A stretch of DNA of 9,225 bases from an uncultured Caryophanales bacterium (GTDB taxonomy: Bacteria; Bacillota_I; Bacilli_A; RF39; UBA660), in NCBI GenBank assembly GCA_946414975.1, contig CAMKQS010000059.1, forward strand, positions 1-9,225, in the 5' to 3' direction. Under the pieces are notes generated by a model that was given only the letters and a program-made list of their open reading frames with translations, made no database searches and was not told the DNA's origin. The position numbers were made by a program, and so were the translations under genes. Numbering within the stretch: the first letter of the stretch is position 1; every line of letters starts with the position of its first letter. This document shows, piece after piece, positions 1-5,550 of the stretch.

Positions 1-54
1 AATTTTCCCGTTAATGTTTAAAATTTTTTGAGACATTTTCAAAAGTTATTGACA
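1..54. repeat. Left copy of 54-bp terminal inverted repeat (IS-like end)
   Basis: Bases 1-54 are an exact reverse complement of 9171-9224; the match stops at base 55 (C here, A at 9170 would require T). Read from the unique DNA outward, both copies begin TGTCAATAACTTTTGAAAAT, so each junction falls exactly at a TG/CA dinucleotide, as at the tips of several insertion sequence families (IS21-type ends are one example). No transposase is visible because the window ends inside the repeat. The last six bases (49-54) form a TTGACA box pointing into the window. I infer the same end of a multicopy element on both sides; an invertible segment or an assembly break at a repeat are the alternatives. Confidence 0.9.
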
Positions 55-77
55 CATAAATTTGTAAAAATTATAAA
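49..77 (+). promoter_or_regulatory. Possible hybrid promoter at the repeat junction
   Basis: TTGACA at 49-54, the last six bases of the terminal repeat, is followed by exactly 17 bp and then TATAAA at 72-77 in the adjoining unique DNA. A start near 84 would read into the tRNA-Trp gene. Outward -35 boxes in IS tips that team up with a resident -10 are a known phenomenon. The surrounding DNA is very A/T-rich, so a TATAAA at the right distance can occur by chance, and the tRNA gene has its own promoter further down. Confidence 0.5.
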
Positions 78-113
78 AAAAGTGAAAAAATATAAGAAAA
101 AAGCAGATAAATG

Positions 114-142
114 TTGTATATTTTAATTTAAAGTGATACAAT
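114..142 (+). promoter_or_regulatory. Probable native promoter of tRNA-Trp
   Basis: An extended -10 element TGaTACAAT lies at 134-142, with a weak -35 TTGTAT at 114-119 and a 17-bp spacer. The start would be about 149, some 10 nt before the mature tRNA, which is a usual distance for a single tRNA gene. The DNA between the repeat and this promoter (55-113) is A-rich and shows no open reading frame or hairpin that I can support. Confidence 0.6.
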
Positions 143-158
143 TATGTTATTCCGATTT

Positions 159-232
159 AGGGGTGTAATTCAATGGTAGAATGACGGTCTCCAAAACCGT
201 TCATGTGGGTTCGACTCCTGCCACCCCTGCCA
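159..232 (+). tRNA. trnW: tRNA-Trp (anticodon CCA)
   Basis: This is a complete 74-nt cloverleaf. The acceptor arm AGGGGTG (159-165) pairs with CACCCCT (222-228); the D arm is ATTC/GAAT; the anticodon stem ACGGT/ACCGT encloses loop CTCCAAA, giving anticodon CCA for codon UGG; the T arm is GTGGG/CCTGC around TTCGACT. The discriminator base is G and the CCA end (230-232) is encoded. Its presence with a CCA anticodon, and TGG as the tryptophan codon in the neighbouring genes, argue for standard decoding. No other tRNA follows; a terminator begins 16 nt downstream. Confidence 0.97.
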
Positions 233-247
233 TTTGAAATATTAAAA

Positions 248-277
248 CACTAACTGATTAGTTAGTGATTTTTGTTT
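248..277 (+). terminator. Terminator after tRNA-Trp, probably bidirectional
   Basis: CACTAAC (248-254) and GTTAGTG (261-267) form a perfect 7-bp stem with a 6-nt loop, followed on the + strand by ATTTTTGTTT. On the - strand the same hairpin is followed by TTTTAATATTT, so it can also end transcription of the leftward nucleotidyltransferase-like gene, whose stop lies at 296. It separates two convergent units. Confidence 0.85.
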
Positions 278-295
278 ATAATATTTAAATTCTAT

Positions 296-694
296 TTATT
301 TTAAACTCTTGATATAATCTTCCACAATTGAAATTCTTGATTTATCTTTTTTTCTATCACTATTTAATAAATAATTATAGTATTCTTTTATATTTTGAAC
401 ATAATATTCTCCAATTTTTTCAGGTTTATATTTTAGTTTCTCCTTTTTACCATCGCATACACCCTCAATTTTATCATTTATAATAAACCATCCATTATCT
501 TTATATTTTAAATTATAATTGTTCTTTAATTCTTCTAACCCTTTATCAGTAACTGCAATATCTAAGTCTCCAGCATCTGGATAAATATCTCTTAAAACTA
601 GTGCACTAGATGATAATATCCAAAACTCTTCTAAATCAATTTTTAAAGTTTTTAGTAATTTTAATAGTTCTTGTTTGTTCATTCTTTCATTCAT
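296..694 (-). CDS. Small nucleotidyltransferase-fold protein, function unknown
   Basis: A 132-residue soluble protein. Residues 28-48 resemble the active-site strand-turn of the DNA polymerase beta-type nucleotidyltransferase superfamily: a small-residue helix start (SSSALVLR) followed by GDLDIAV, whose two aspartates (43 and 45) fit the metal-binding DxD pair. I see no clear third carboxylate, so activity is uncertain. There is no signal peptide or membrane segment; the C-terminal third is rich in Lys and Tyr. The start at 694 is favoured because AGGAGA lies about 10 nt upstream; ATG at 682 is too far from it. It is the last gene of a leftward cluster but has its own extended -10 sequence (717-725). 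Substrate and role are unknown; small relatives occur as antitoxin-like or antibiotic-modifying NTases, which I cannot claim here. Confidence 0.7.
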   Translation of the reverse strand: MNERMNKQELLKLLKTLKIDLEEFWILSSSALVLRDIYPDAGDLDIAVTDKGLEELKNNYNLKYKDNGWFIINDKIEGVCDGKKEKLKYKPEKIGEYYVQNIKEYYNYLLNSDRKKDKSRISIVEDYIKSLK

Positions 695-716
695 AATATA
701 ATTTCTCCTTTGAATA

Positions 717-725
717 ATTATAGCA
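717..725 (-). promoter_or_regulatory. Extended -10 promoter of the nucleotidyltransferase-like gene
   Basis: Read on the - strand the bases are TGcTATAAT, a perfect -10 with the TGn extension and no recognisable -35. It lies in the 65-bp gap after the broken HAD gene, just upstream of the GGAG ribosome binding site, so the downstream gene could stay expressed despite the upstream damage. Confidence 0.5.
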
Positions 726-759
726 TATATTTTGAGATTATTTTTATTTAGTATTATTT

Positions 760-1344
760 TTATTTATTTTCTTTTAAAAATATATATTTATATATTTCTC
801 CCCAATTGTTAACATTAACAACATTTTTTCTATTAACTCTTTTTGAAGCATTATTTTTAAGATATAATGCACAAATATTATTGGTAGCAGCATTGATACA
901 TATTCCACTATCATCATCAATTATATAATCTATTTTTTCACTAATTAATCTATCTATTTTATGATGTTCATTATTAAATATCTGAATATCTTGTAGACCT
1001 ATTTGGCATAGTTTTTCTCTTGCTATTTCAGTTTCAAAATCATTTCTGGAAGTGACAACTATTAACTCAAATTTTTCTTTTAATTTATTCAAGACAATAT
1101 CAGCACCTACCATTATATTTGCATCTTTTAATATCTTTTCGGCGTTTTCTATATAAAATTGTTTAAATTCATCTTCAGTCCAATTATATCTTTTTTGAAA
1201 TATTCTTTGAGTATTATCAATTAGAGTATTATCAATTAGAGTATCTTTCTTATTTTTTTCTACATCATATATTTCTGTATATACTCAATATAAATTTTCA
1301 GAATCAAATACAACTCCATCTAAATCAAGTGCTATCTTTTTCAT
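760..1344 (-). pseudogene. Broken HAD-family phosphatase/nucleotidase (in-frame TGA)
   Basis: Reading from ATG at 1344, which has a strong GGAGGT site (1351-1356) 6 nt upstream, gives a 194-codon HAD-superfamily protein with one internal stop, TGA at codon 20 (1285-1287). Motif I DLDGVVFD (nucleophile Asp7, Asp9) lies before the stop. Motif II around TSR (98-100), a Lys in HHKID (129) and motif IV IDDD (142-145) lie after it. The layout resembles the YqfW/COG5663 group of putative nucleotidases. A 15-bp tandem duplication at 1211-1240 repeats the codons for TLIDN and keeps the frame. Restart at ATG 1113 would give 117 residues without the catalytic aspartates. The same gene uses TGG at codon 55, which argues against TGA being read as Trp. 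I infer loss of function, unless the stop is a sequence error. Confidence 0.85.
1210..1244. repeat. 15-bp tandem duplication inside the broken HAD gene
   Basis: GTATTATCAATTAGA occurs twice head to tail (1211-1225, 1226-1240), and the start of a third unit (GTAT) follows. It adds five codons in frame and looks like replication slippage. Confidence 0.9.
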
Positions 1345-1395
1345 GTTTTTACCTCCAATATATTGAATATGTATTAACTGATTGCAATAATTATA

Positions 1396-2067
1396 TTACC
1401 ATACAAATGGTATTAATCGATATTTTACTTTCTTTTTGTACTCTTTATATCCTTTGAGTTCTTTTTTAAGTATTTTTTCTTCATTAATAATTCTTTTGGC
1501 AATAATAAACGGGTATGCAATAAATATAACAAATGAAATAATTGATTCAAGTATTAATGGCATTGTTAAAAATAGAATTAATGTAACAGCATACATTGGA
1601 TGTCTTACAATACTATATAAACCTGTATCTATTACTTTTTGATCTTCTTGTACTTTTATCGTTCTAGATAAATATGCATTTTCCCTTAATACTTCAGCAT
1701 AAAGCATATATGTGAGTACAAATAATATAGAAGATATTATAATTATACTATTTGGCATTAAAAACCATTTAAATCTATAGTTTAGTCCAGCTAGGGTAAA
1801 TCCTAATAAAAACATTAAACCACTAAATAGAATTACTTTTTTCTGTTCAGTCTCTTTTTCTTTAACATCAAGCCTTGAATTAAGTAATTTTGGATTTTTA
1901 ATTATCAGAATAATGCCTGCTATAAGCATTGGAATAAATAGTAATCCCATAAATAACCAAGCATTCCAATATTTAAGAGTATTTGCAGGTATGAATAAAA
2001 GGCATCCAACAATTATTACTCCTAGAATGTATCTTGTTATAGCATTAAAAAATAATTTCATACTCAC
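1396..2067 (-). CDS. ICMT/PEMT-type integral membrane methyltransferase family protein
   Basis: A 223-residue membrane protein with about six hydrophobic segments (near residues 12-29, 37-57, 78-96, 107-125, 157-172, 174-190). The family signature is clear: TGLYSIVRHPMYA (148-160), then a C-terminal block with paired glutamates (EE, 196-197), GYKEY (206-210) and YRLIPFVW at the end. In the isoprenylcysteine carboxyl methyltransferase/phospholipid methyltransferase-like families this region binds S-adenosylmethionine. The bacterial substrate is unknown; bacteria have no prenylated CAAX proteins, so the family name should not be read as function. The start is GTG at 2067, preceded by GGTGAT as a partial Shine-Dalgarno site; ATG at 2061 two codons later is an alternative. 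It lies 51 bp after the ABC-F gene and has its own extended -10. Confidence 0.85.
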   Translation of the reverse strand: MSMKLFFNAITRYILGVIIVGCLLFIPANTLKYWNAWLFMGLLFIPMLIAGIILIIKNPKLLNSRLDVKEKETEQKKVILFSGLMFLLGFTLAGLNYRFKWFLMPNSIIIISSILFVLTYMLYAEVLRENAYLSRTIKVQEDQKVIDTGLYSIVRHPMYAVTLILFLTMPLILESIISFVIFIAYPFIIAKRIINEEKILKKELKGYKEYKKKVKYRLIPFVW

Positions 2068-2084
2068 ATTATCACCACATCTTT

Positions 2085-2093
2085 ATTATATCA
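2085..2093 (-). promoter_or_regulatory. Extended -10 promoter of the membrane methyltransferase gene
   Basis: On the - strand this reads TGaTATAAT, a perfect extended -10, about 18 nt before the GTG start at 2067. No good -35 is present at 16-18 bp. The short 5' leader would just include the GGTGAT site. Confidence 0.5.
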
Positions 2094-2108
2094 TGATAAA
2101 AGGTATAA

Positions 2109-2130
2109 AAGTACTAGCTTAATTGCTAGT
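2109..2130 (-). terminator. Weak hairpin overlapping the ABC-F stop codon
   Basis: ACTAGC (2113-2118) and GCTAGT (2125-2130) make a 6-bp stem whose loop holds the ABC-F stop codon. On the - strand it is followed by ACTTTTATA, a short T run. It could weaken transcription between the ABC-F gene and the methyltransferase gene, but the stem is short. Confidence 0.4.
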
Positions 2131-3729
2131 GTTTTTATGTTCAATAAAGTAGTCATAATTTCCAATAAATTCACTTATAGTATTGTTATTTATGTATAAA
2201 ACCTTATTTGCCACTTTATTAATAAAATATCTATCATGAGATATAAACAAAATAGTGCCTTTAAAACTCTTTAAAGCATCTTCTAATATTTCCTTGGTAT
2301 CAATATCTATATGATTAGTAACTTCATCTAATATTATAAAATTACAGTTATTATTAATTAATTCAAAAAGTTTTAATCGAACCTTTTCACCACCAGATAG
2401 TTTATTAATTTTTTTAAAAACAAATTCTTTAGAAAAATAGAATTTGTCAAGAGCGCTTCTTAAGTGTGTTATATCTCCTATATAAAAGTTTCTTGCGTAT
2501 TCTAATACAGATTGATCACTTTCAAAAGATATTTGTTGTGGAATATAGCCAATTTTTATATTGCTTCCCAATTTTATATTATAAGATTTATTATCCATAA
2601 TACCTTTTATAAGCGTTGATTTACCACAGCCGTTACTTCCTATAATACAAACTTTATCACCATAGTAAATATTTATGTTAATATTGTTTATTAATGGTCT
2701 ATCTTGAATATATAAATTATAGTTTTCTATTTTTAAAACATCATTACCAGATCTATTTTCAAATATTAATTCTATTGGTAATTCTTTTTTTATATTAGGC
2801 TTATTTTTTAATTCTATTTTATCTAATCTTTTTCTTATATTTTCTGCTCTTTTAAAAAACTTTTCACCACCAGGATATGCTAGTTTGCCAAATTCATATA
2901 ATTGCTTAATTTTCTTTTTCATTGCAAATATCATCTTTTGTTGATCTTTATAATCTTTAAATTCTTTTTCAATTCTTAAATCATTTTCTTTCAAGTAGTA
3001 AGAATAGTTACCATTAAACTCTATAGCTTGCCCATTTTCAATTAATATAGTTTTATTTGCTACTTTATCCAGGAAATATCTGTCGTGTGAAACCATTATA
3101 ATTGTACCGTCAAATTTATTTAGATATTTTTCTAACCATTCAAGGGTATCAATATCTAAATGGTTAGTGGGTTCATCTAATACTAATATGTTTGGCTTTT
3201 TTATTATTAGGGCAGCAAGCAACACTCTTTTTTTCTCACCACCAGATAATTTCTCAAATTCCATATTTGTAAATTTATTAATATTAAGGCCATGTTTAAC
3301 TTTTTCGATTAATGTATTTATTTCATAGCCTCCTTTATTAATAAATTTATCTTGTATATTTAAATATTTATTTATCGTACTAATATTGTTAGGATTATCT
3401 ATCATTTTCTTTTCATATTTTTTCATTAAATTTTCAATATCTAATATTTCTTTAATGCCTTCATATAGAATCTCCTTTACATTTTTTTTCTTATCTATTA
3501 AATCTAAATTTTGGTATAAATATGCAATATTACTTTCATTCCTTATCGATAATATTCCACTATCTTGTTTTTCTATACCACATATTATATTAAGACAAGT
3601 TGATTTACCACAACCATTATCACCAATTATTCCTATTTTATCACCTGTTTTTATCTCAAGTGATAAATTATCTAATACATTATTAAATCCATAAGATTTT
3701 TTAATGTCTCTTAAACTTATTTCTATCAT
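2119..3729 (-). CDS. ABC-F family ATPase, probable ribosome-protection (antibiotic resistance) type
   Basis: A 536-residue soluble protein with two ABC ATPase domains and no membrane segments. Domain 1 has Walker A GDNGCGKST (36-44), signature LSGGEKKR (161-168), Walker B with DEPTNHLD (185-192) and switch His in SHDRYF (214-219). Domain 2 has GSNGCGKST (364-372), LSGGEKVR (444-451), DEVTNHID (468-475, Pro replaced by Val) and SHDRYF (497-502). A charged linker of about 70 residues (245-315) lies between them. ABC-F proteins bind the ribosomal E site and reach the peptidyl-transferase centre with this linker; resistance members displace lincosamides, streptogramins A, pleuromutilins or phenicols. 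Sequence alone cannot separate resistance from housekeeping members, but the attenuator-type leader upstream is typical of drug-inducible ones. Start: ATG with GGAG 9 nt upstream. Confidence 0.95.
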   Translation of the reverse strand: MIEISLRDIKKSYGFNNVLDNLSLEIKTGDKIGIIGDNGCGKSTCLNIICGIEKQDSGILSIRNESNIAYLYQNLDLIDKKKNVKEILYEGIKEILDIENLMKKYEKKMIDNPNNISTINKYLNIQDKFINKGGYEINTLIEKVKHGLNINKFTNMEFEKLSGGEKKRVLLAALIIKKPNILVLDEPTNHLDIDTLEWLEKYLNKFDGTIIMVSHDRYFLDKVANKTILIENGQAIEFNGNYSYYLKENDLRIEKEFKDYKDQQKMIFAMKKKIKQLYEFGKLAYPGGEKFFKRAENIRKRLDKIELKNKPNIKKELPIELIFENRSGNDVLKIENYNLYIQDRPLINNININIYYGDKVCIIGSNGCGKSTLIKGIMDNKSYNIKLGSNIKIGYIPQQISFESDQSVLEYARNFYIGDITHLRSALDKFYFSKEFVFKKINKLSGGEKVRLKLFELINNNCNFIILDEVTNHIDIDTKEILEDALKSFKGTILFISHDRYFINKVANKVLYINNNTISEFIGNYDYFIEHKNTSN

Positions 3730-3749
3730 AATCTATTACTCCTTTAATC

Positions 3750-3787
3750 AAAATAAAAACCAAATAAGTGCACATACACCCATTTGG
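3750..3787 (-). terminator. Intrinsic terminator (attenuator) in the ABC-F leader
   Basis: On the - strand CCAAATGGGTG (3787-3777) pairs along all 11 positions with CACTTATTTGG (3770-3760), two of them G-U, with a 6-nt loop, followed by TTTTTATTTT (3759-3750). It lies between the leader peptide and the ABC-F ribosome binding site, so it would end transcription before the gene unless prevented. Confidence 0.85.
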
Positions 3788-3793
3788 CGGATG

Positions 3794-3848
3794 CAGGCAC
3801 GACAAAACCGTCATACCTGCTAATAGATTTTTTTATTAACAGGTATGA
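3794..3848 (-). promoter_or_regulatory. Mutually exclusive hairpins of the ABC-F attenuator
   Basis: Arm A (3848-3834) starts directly after the leader-peptide stop and pairs with arm B (3825-3811) over 15 positions including one U-G, around an 8-nt loop. The last nine bases of B, CAGGTATGA (3819-3811), can instead pair with arm C, TCGTGCCTG (3802-3794), over nine positions including two U-G. So A:B and B:C cannot both form. When C is free, GTGC and GCATCC in and after it (3800-3797 and 3794-3789) can pair with GGGTGT and GCAC of the terminator (3781-3776 and 3771-3768) and would block it. Which state wins cannot be decided by eye. Confidence 0.75.
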
Positions 3849-3893
3849 CTATGTTAAAATATACATAATTGTATGACCAAAATAATTTAACAT
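3849..3893 (-). CDS. Leader peptide of the ABC-F gene (14 residues)
   Basis: ATG at 3893-3891 opens a 14-residue peptide, MLNYFGHTIMYILT, ending with TAG at 3851-3849. It has a strong ribosome binding site, GGAGAGG (3904-3898), at good spacing, and sits only about 14 nt after the predicted transcription start. Hairpin arm A begins at the next base after the stop codon, so a ribosome at the end of the peptide would cover it while a ribosome held at the start would not. That coupling is typical of attenuator leader peptides. I do not recognise the sequence as a known stalling peptide. Confidence 0.8.
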   Translation of the reverse strand: MLNYFGHTIMYILT

Positions 3894-3913
3894 ATTACCT
3901 CTCCTTCAAAAAA

Positions 3914-3942
3914 ATTATATCTTAATGTAATTGTAATGTCAA
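3914..3942 (-). promoter_or_regulatory. Consensus sigma-A type promoter of the ABC-F leader
   Basis: On the - strand TTGACA (3942-3937), a 17-bp spacer and TATAAT (3919-3914) match the housekeeping consensus at all twelve positions. The start would be near 3907. It is the only promoter in the window perfect in both boxes, which fits a gene that is transcribed constantly and controlled afterwards by attenuation. Confidence 0.88.
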
Positions 3943-3955
3943 ATTTAACTAAATG

Positions 3956-3964
3956 TGCTACAAT
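3956..3964 (+). promoter_or_regulatory. Extended -10 promoter of the YdcF-like gene
   Basis: TGcTACAAT, an extended -10, lies 23 bp before the ATG at 3988. No good -35 is seen at the normal distance. It is back to back with the ABC-F leader promoter, whose -35 begins 14 bp away, so the two may compete for polymerase. Confidence 0.45.
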
Positions 3965-3987
3965 TGTGATGTGATTGGAGATTTTAT

Positions 3988-5454
3988 ATGAAAAAAATAA
4001 ACAAGAAATTATCCATATTTTTATTTTTATGTTTATTATTTATTATATCATTTGGGATAGTATTAATGAATGCTAGAACATATACATTTGATTATGAAAT
4101 TGATTCAAACATTAATAATGTTAATGAAGTAAAGATTAAATATGATAAAAAAATTATTAAAATTGACAGTATAAAATTAAAAAAAGGAAATTTAAAAGTA
4201 AATATTTCTTCTATTAAAAAGGGATTTACTGATATTAGTGTTGATGATTTTCATGGAAACACTTATTATAAGTTAATTTCTGTACATAGTTTTGGCATAA
4301 TTACTGTAAATGGTTTTTTTGGAGATTTTAAGGGTGATATAGTTATACCGATATTAATTATAATAATTTTAACGTATGTATTATATGCTGTTTTAAAACT
4401 GTTCAAAAAAAGCATGAAAATTAATTTATATCAATATAAGAATGTTGCATATTTAGGTTTAATAGTTTTTATTTTATTTGCAATTGTTTTTCAGTTTTTT
4501 TCATTAGTTGATTATAATGGATTACAAGATACGATTGTAGATATTATTTCAGTTAGCAGTGGTTTATCATTTTTTCTTTTACCACTTGCATTTGTAACAT
4601 CAATTCTTGTTACAATTAGTAATGTTAAATTAGTAATAAAAGAAGGTATGTCAATTAAAAATGCGTTAGGAATAATATTGGACTTATTTCTATGTTTAAT
4701 GACTTTTTTACCAAATATAATAAGTGATTTTTTTCAAAATACTACATTTGTAGATGTGCATAATGAAAATGGTATATGGAATTATATAGATATTTTTTTA
4801 GAAACATCTATATATATAACAGTTGCATATTTGGAATGTATATTAATAGCAACTATTATTATTGGTATAAAATCAGCACTTCATATTCCAAAGTATAATA
4901 AAGACTACATAATAATATTAGGTTGTAGAATAAAGAAAGATGGTACTTTAACTCCACTTTTAAAAAGTAGAGTGGATAGAGCTTTAAAATTTAGAAATAT
5001 TCAAAAGAATAATAATGGAAAAGATCTAAAATTTGTTGTATCTGGAGGTAAAGGTAATGATGAAGTAATATCTGAGGCAGAAGCAATGAGGAGATATCTT
5101 TTGTTAAATGGAATAAGCGAAAAAGATATATTAATTGAAAATAAATCGAAAAACACATATGAAAATATTAAATTTTCAAATAATCTTATAAAAAAAGAAA
5201 ATAAAAATTGCAATATAGTGTTTTCTACTACAAATTATCATGTTTTTAGAGCAGGATTAATTGCTTACTTACAAGGAGTTAATATAGAAGGTATGGGAAG
5301 TAATACTAAGTCATATTTTTTTATAAATGCTTTTATTAGAGAATATATTGGTACATTATATTCAGAGAAAAAAAGACACATAATTATAGTTATAGTAATA
5401 GAAATAATTTTGTTAATTGCAATTTATATTAAATATTTATCTGTAATTTTATAA
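3988..5454 (+). CDS. Membrane-anchored YdcF/DUF218 family protein
   Basis: A 488-residue protein. It begins with a hydrophobic anchor (about 8-27), followed by a small extracytoplasmic beta-rich region (about 31-115) with a KKGFTDISV segment reminiscent of bacterial Ig-like repeats. Five further hydrophobic segments follow (about 117-138, 152-173, 187-210, 224-246, 271-294). The DUF218 domain covers about 306-455: LGCRI (311-315), VSGGKG (351-356), SEAEAM (362-367), KNTYEN (388-393) and TTNYHVFRA (414-422). A last hydrophobic segment (464-484) ends the protein. DUF218 proteins such as SanA, ElyC and YdcF are linked to envelope integrity, but their biochemical activity is unsettled. The start has GGAG 7 nt upstream. 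It lies ahead of cdaA but cdaA has its own promoter, so co-transcription is not assured. Confidence 0.88.
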   Translation: MKKINKKLSIFLFLCLLFIISFGIVLMNARTYTFDYEIDSNINNVNEVKIKYDKKIIKIDSIKLKKGNLKVNISSIKKGFTDISVDDFHGNTYYKLISVHSFGIITVNGFFGDFKGDIVIPILIIIILTYVLYAVLKLFKKSMKINLYQYKNVAYLGLIVFILFAIVFQFFSLVDYNGLQDTIVDIISVSSGLSFFLLPLAFVTSILVTISNVKLVIKEGMSIKNALGIILDLFLCLMTFLPNIISDFFQNTTFVDVHNENGIWNYIDIFLETSIYITVAYLECILIATIIIGIKSALHIPKYNKDYIIILGCRIKKDGTLTPLLKSRVDRALKFRNIQKNNNGKDLKFVVSGGKGNDEVISEAEAMRRYLLLNGISEKDILIENKSKNTYENIKFSNNLIKKENKNCNIVFSTTNYHVFRAGLIAYLQGVNIEGMGSNTKSYFFINAFIREYIGTLYSEKKRHIIIVIVIEIILLIAIYIKYLSVIL

Positions 5455-5459
5455 TAAAA

Positions 5460-5487
5460 ATTAAAAAATTAATTGAATTTTTTTAAT
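5460..5487 (+). terminator. Weak A/T hairpin after the YdcF-like gene
   Basis: ATTAAAAAATT (5460-5470) can pair with AATTTTTTTAAT (5476-5487) with one bulged T, starting 6 bp after the stop codon. The stem has no G-C pairs, so it may be only a leaky terminator between this gene and cdaA. Confidence 0.3.
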
Positions 5488-5511
5488 CTAATTTATTTTA
5501 TTAAAAATTTA

Positions 5512-5520
5512 TGATATAAT
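5512..5520 (+). promoter_or_regulatory. Extended -10 promoter of cdaA-cdaR
   Basis: TGaTATAAT, a perfect extended -10, lies 30 bp before the cdaA start. The matching -35 position (around 5492-5497, TTTATT) is poor. The GGAGGA ribosome binding site lies just downstream, 6-7 nt before the ATG. Confidence 0.6.
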
Positions 5521-5550
5521 TTTAATATGCATAAGAATAGGAGGAGTTAG

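Noticed and set aside
159..232. tRNA-Trp as an attachment site of an integrated element
   Set aside because: No integrase gene and no copy of the tRNA 3' end elsewhere in the window.
1285..1287. TGA read as tryptophan (code 4) to rescue the HAD gene
   Set aside because: All intact genes, and the same HAD gene at codon 55, use TGG for Trp, and the only tRNA-Trp seen has anticodon CCA. A genome this AT-rich with reassigned TGA would use TGA often.
1436..2122. Short + strand open frames at 1436-1642 and 1913-2122
   Set aside because: They lie opposite the membrane methyltransferase gene, have no ribosome binding site worth naming and encode only antisense hydrophobic stretches.
3386..3694. + strand open frame opposite the ABC-F gene
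   Set aside because: Antisense shadow of the first ATPase domain; hydrophobic composition follows from the complementary A-rich codons.
3750..3893. ABC-F leader as a metabolite riboswitch or T-box
   Set aside because: There is no T-box sequence or known aptamer core that I recognise, while a well-placed leader peptide explains the hairpins.
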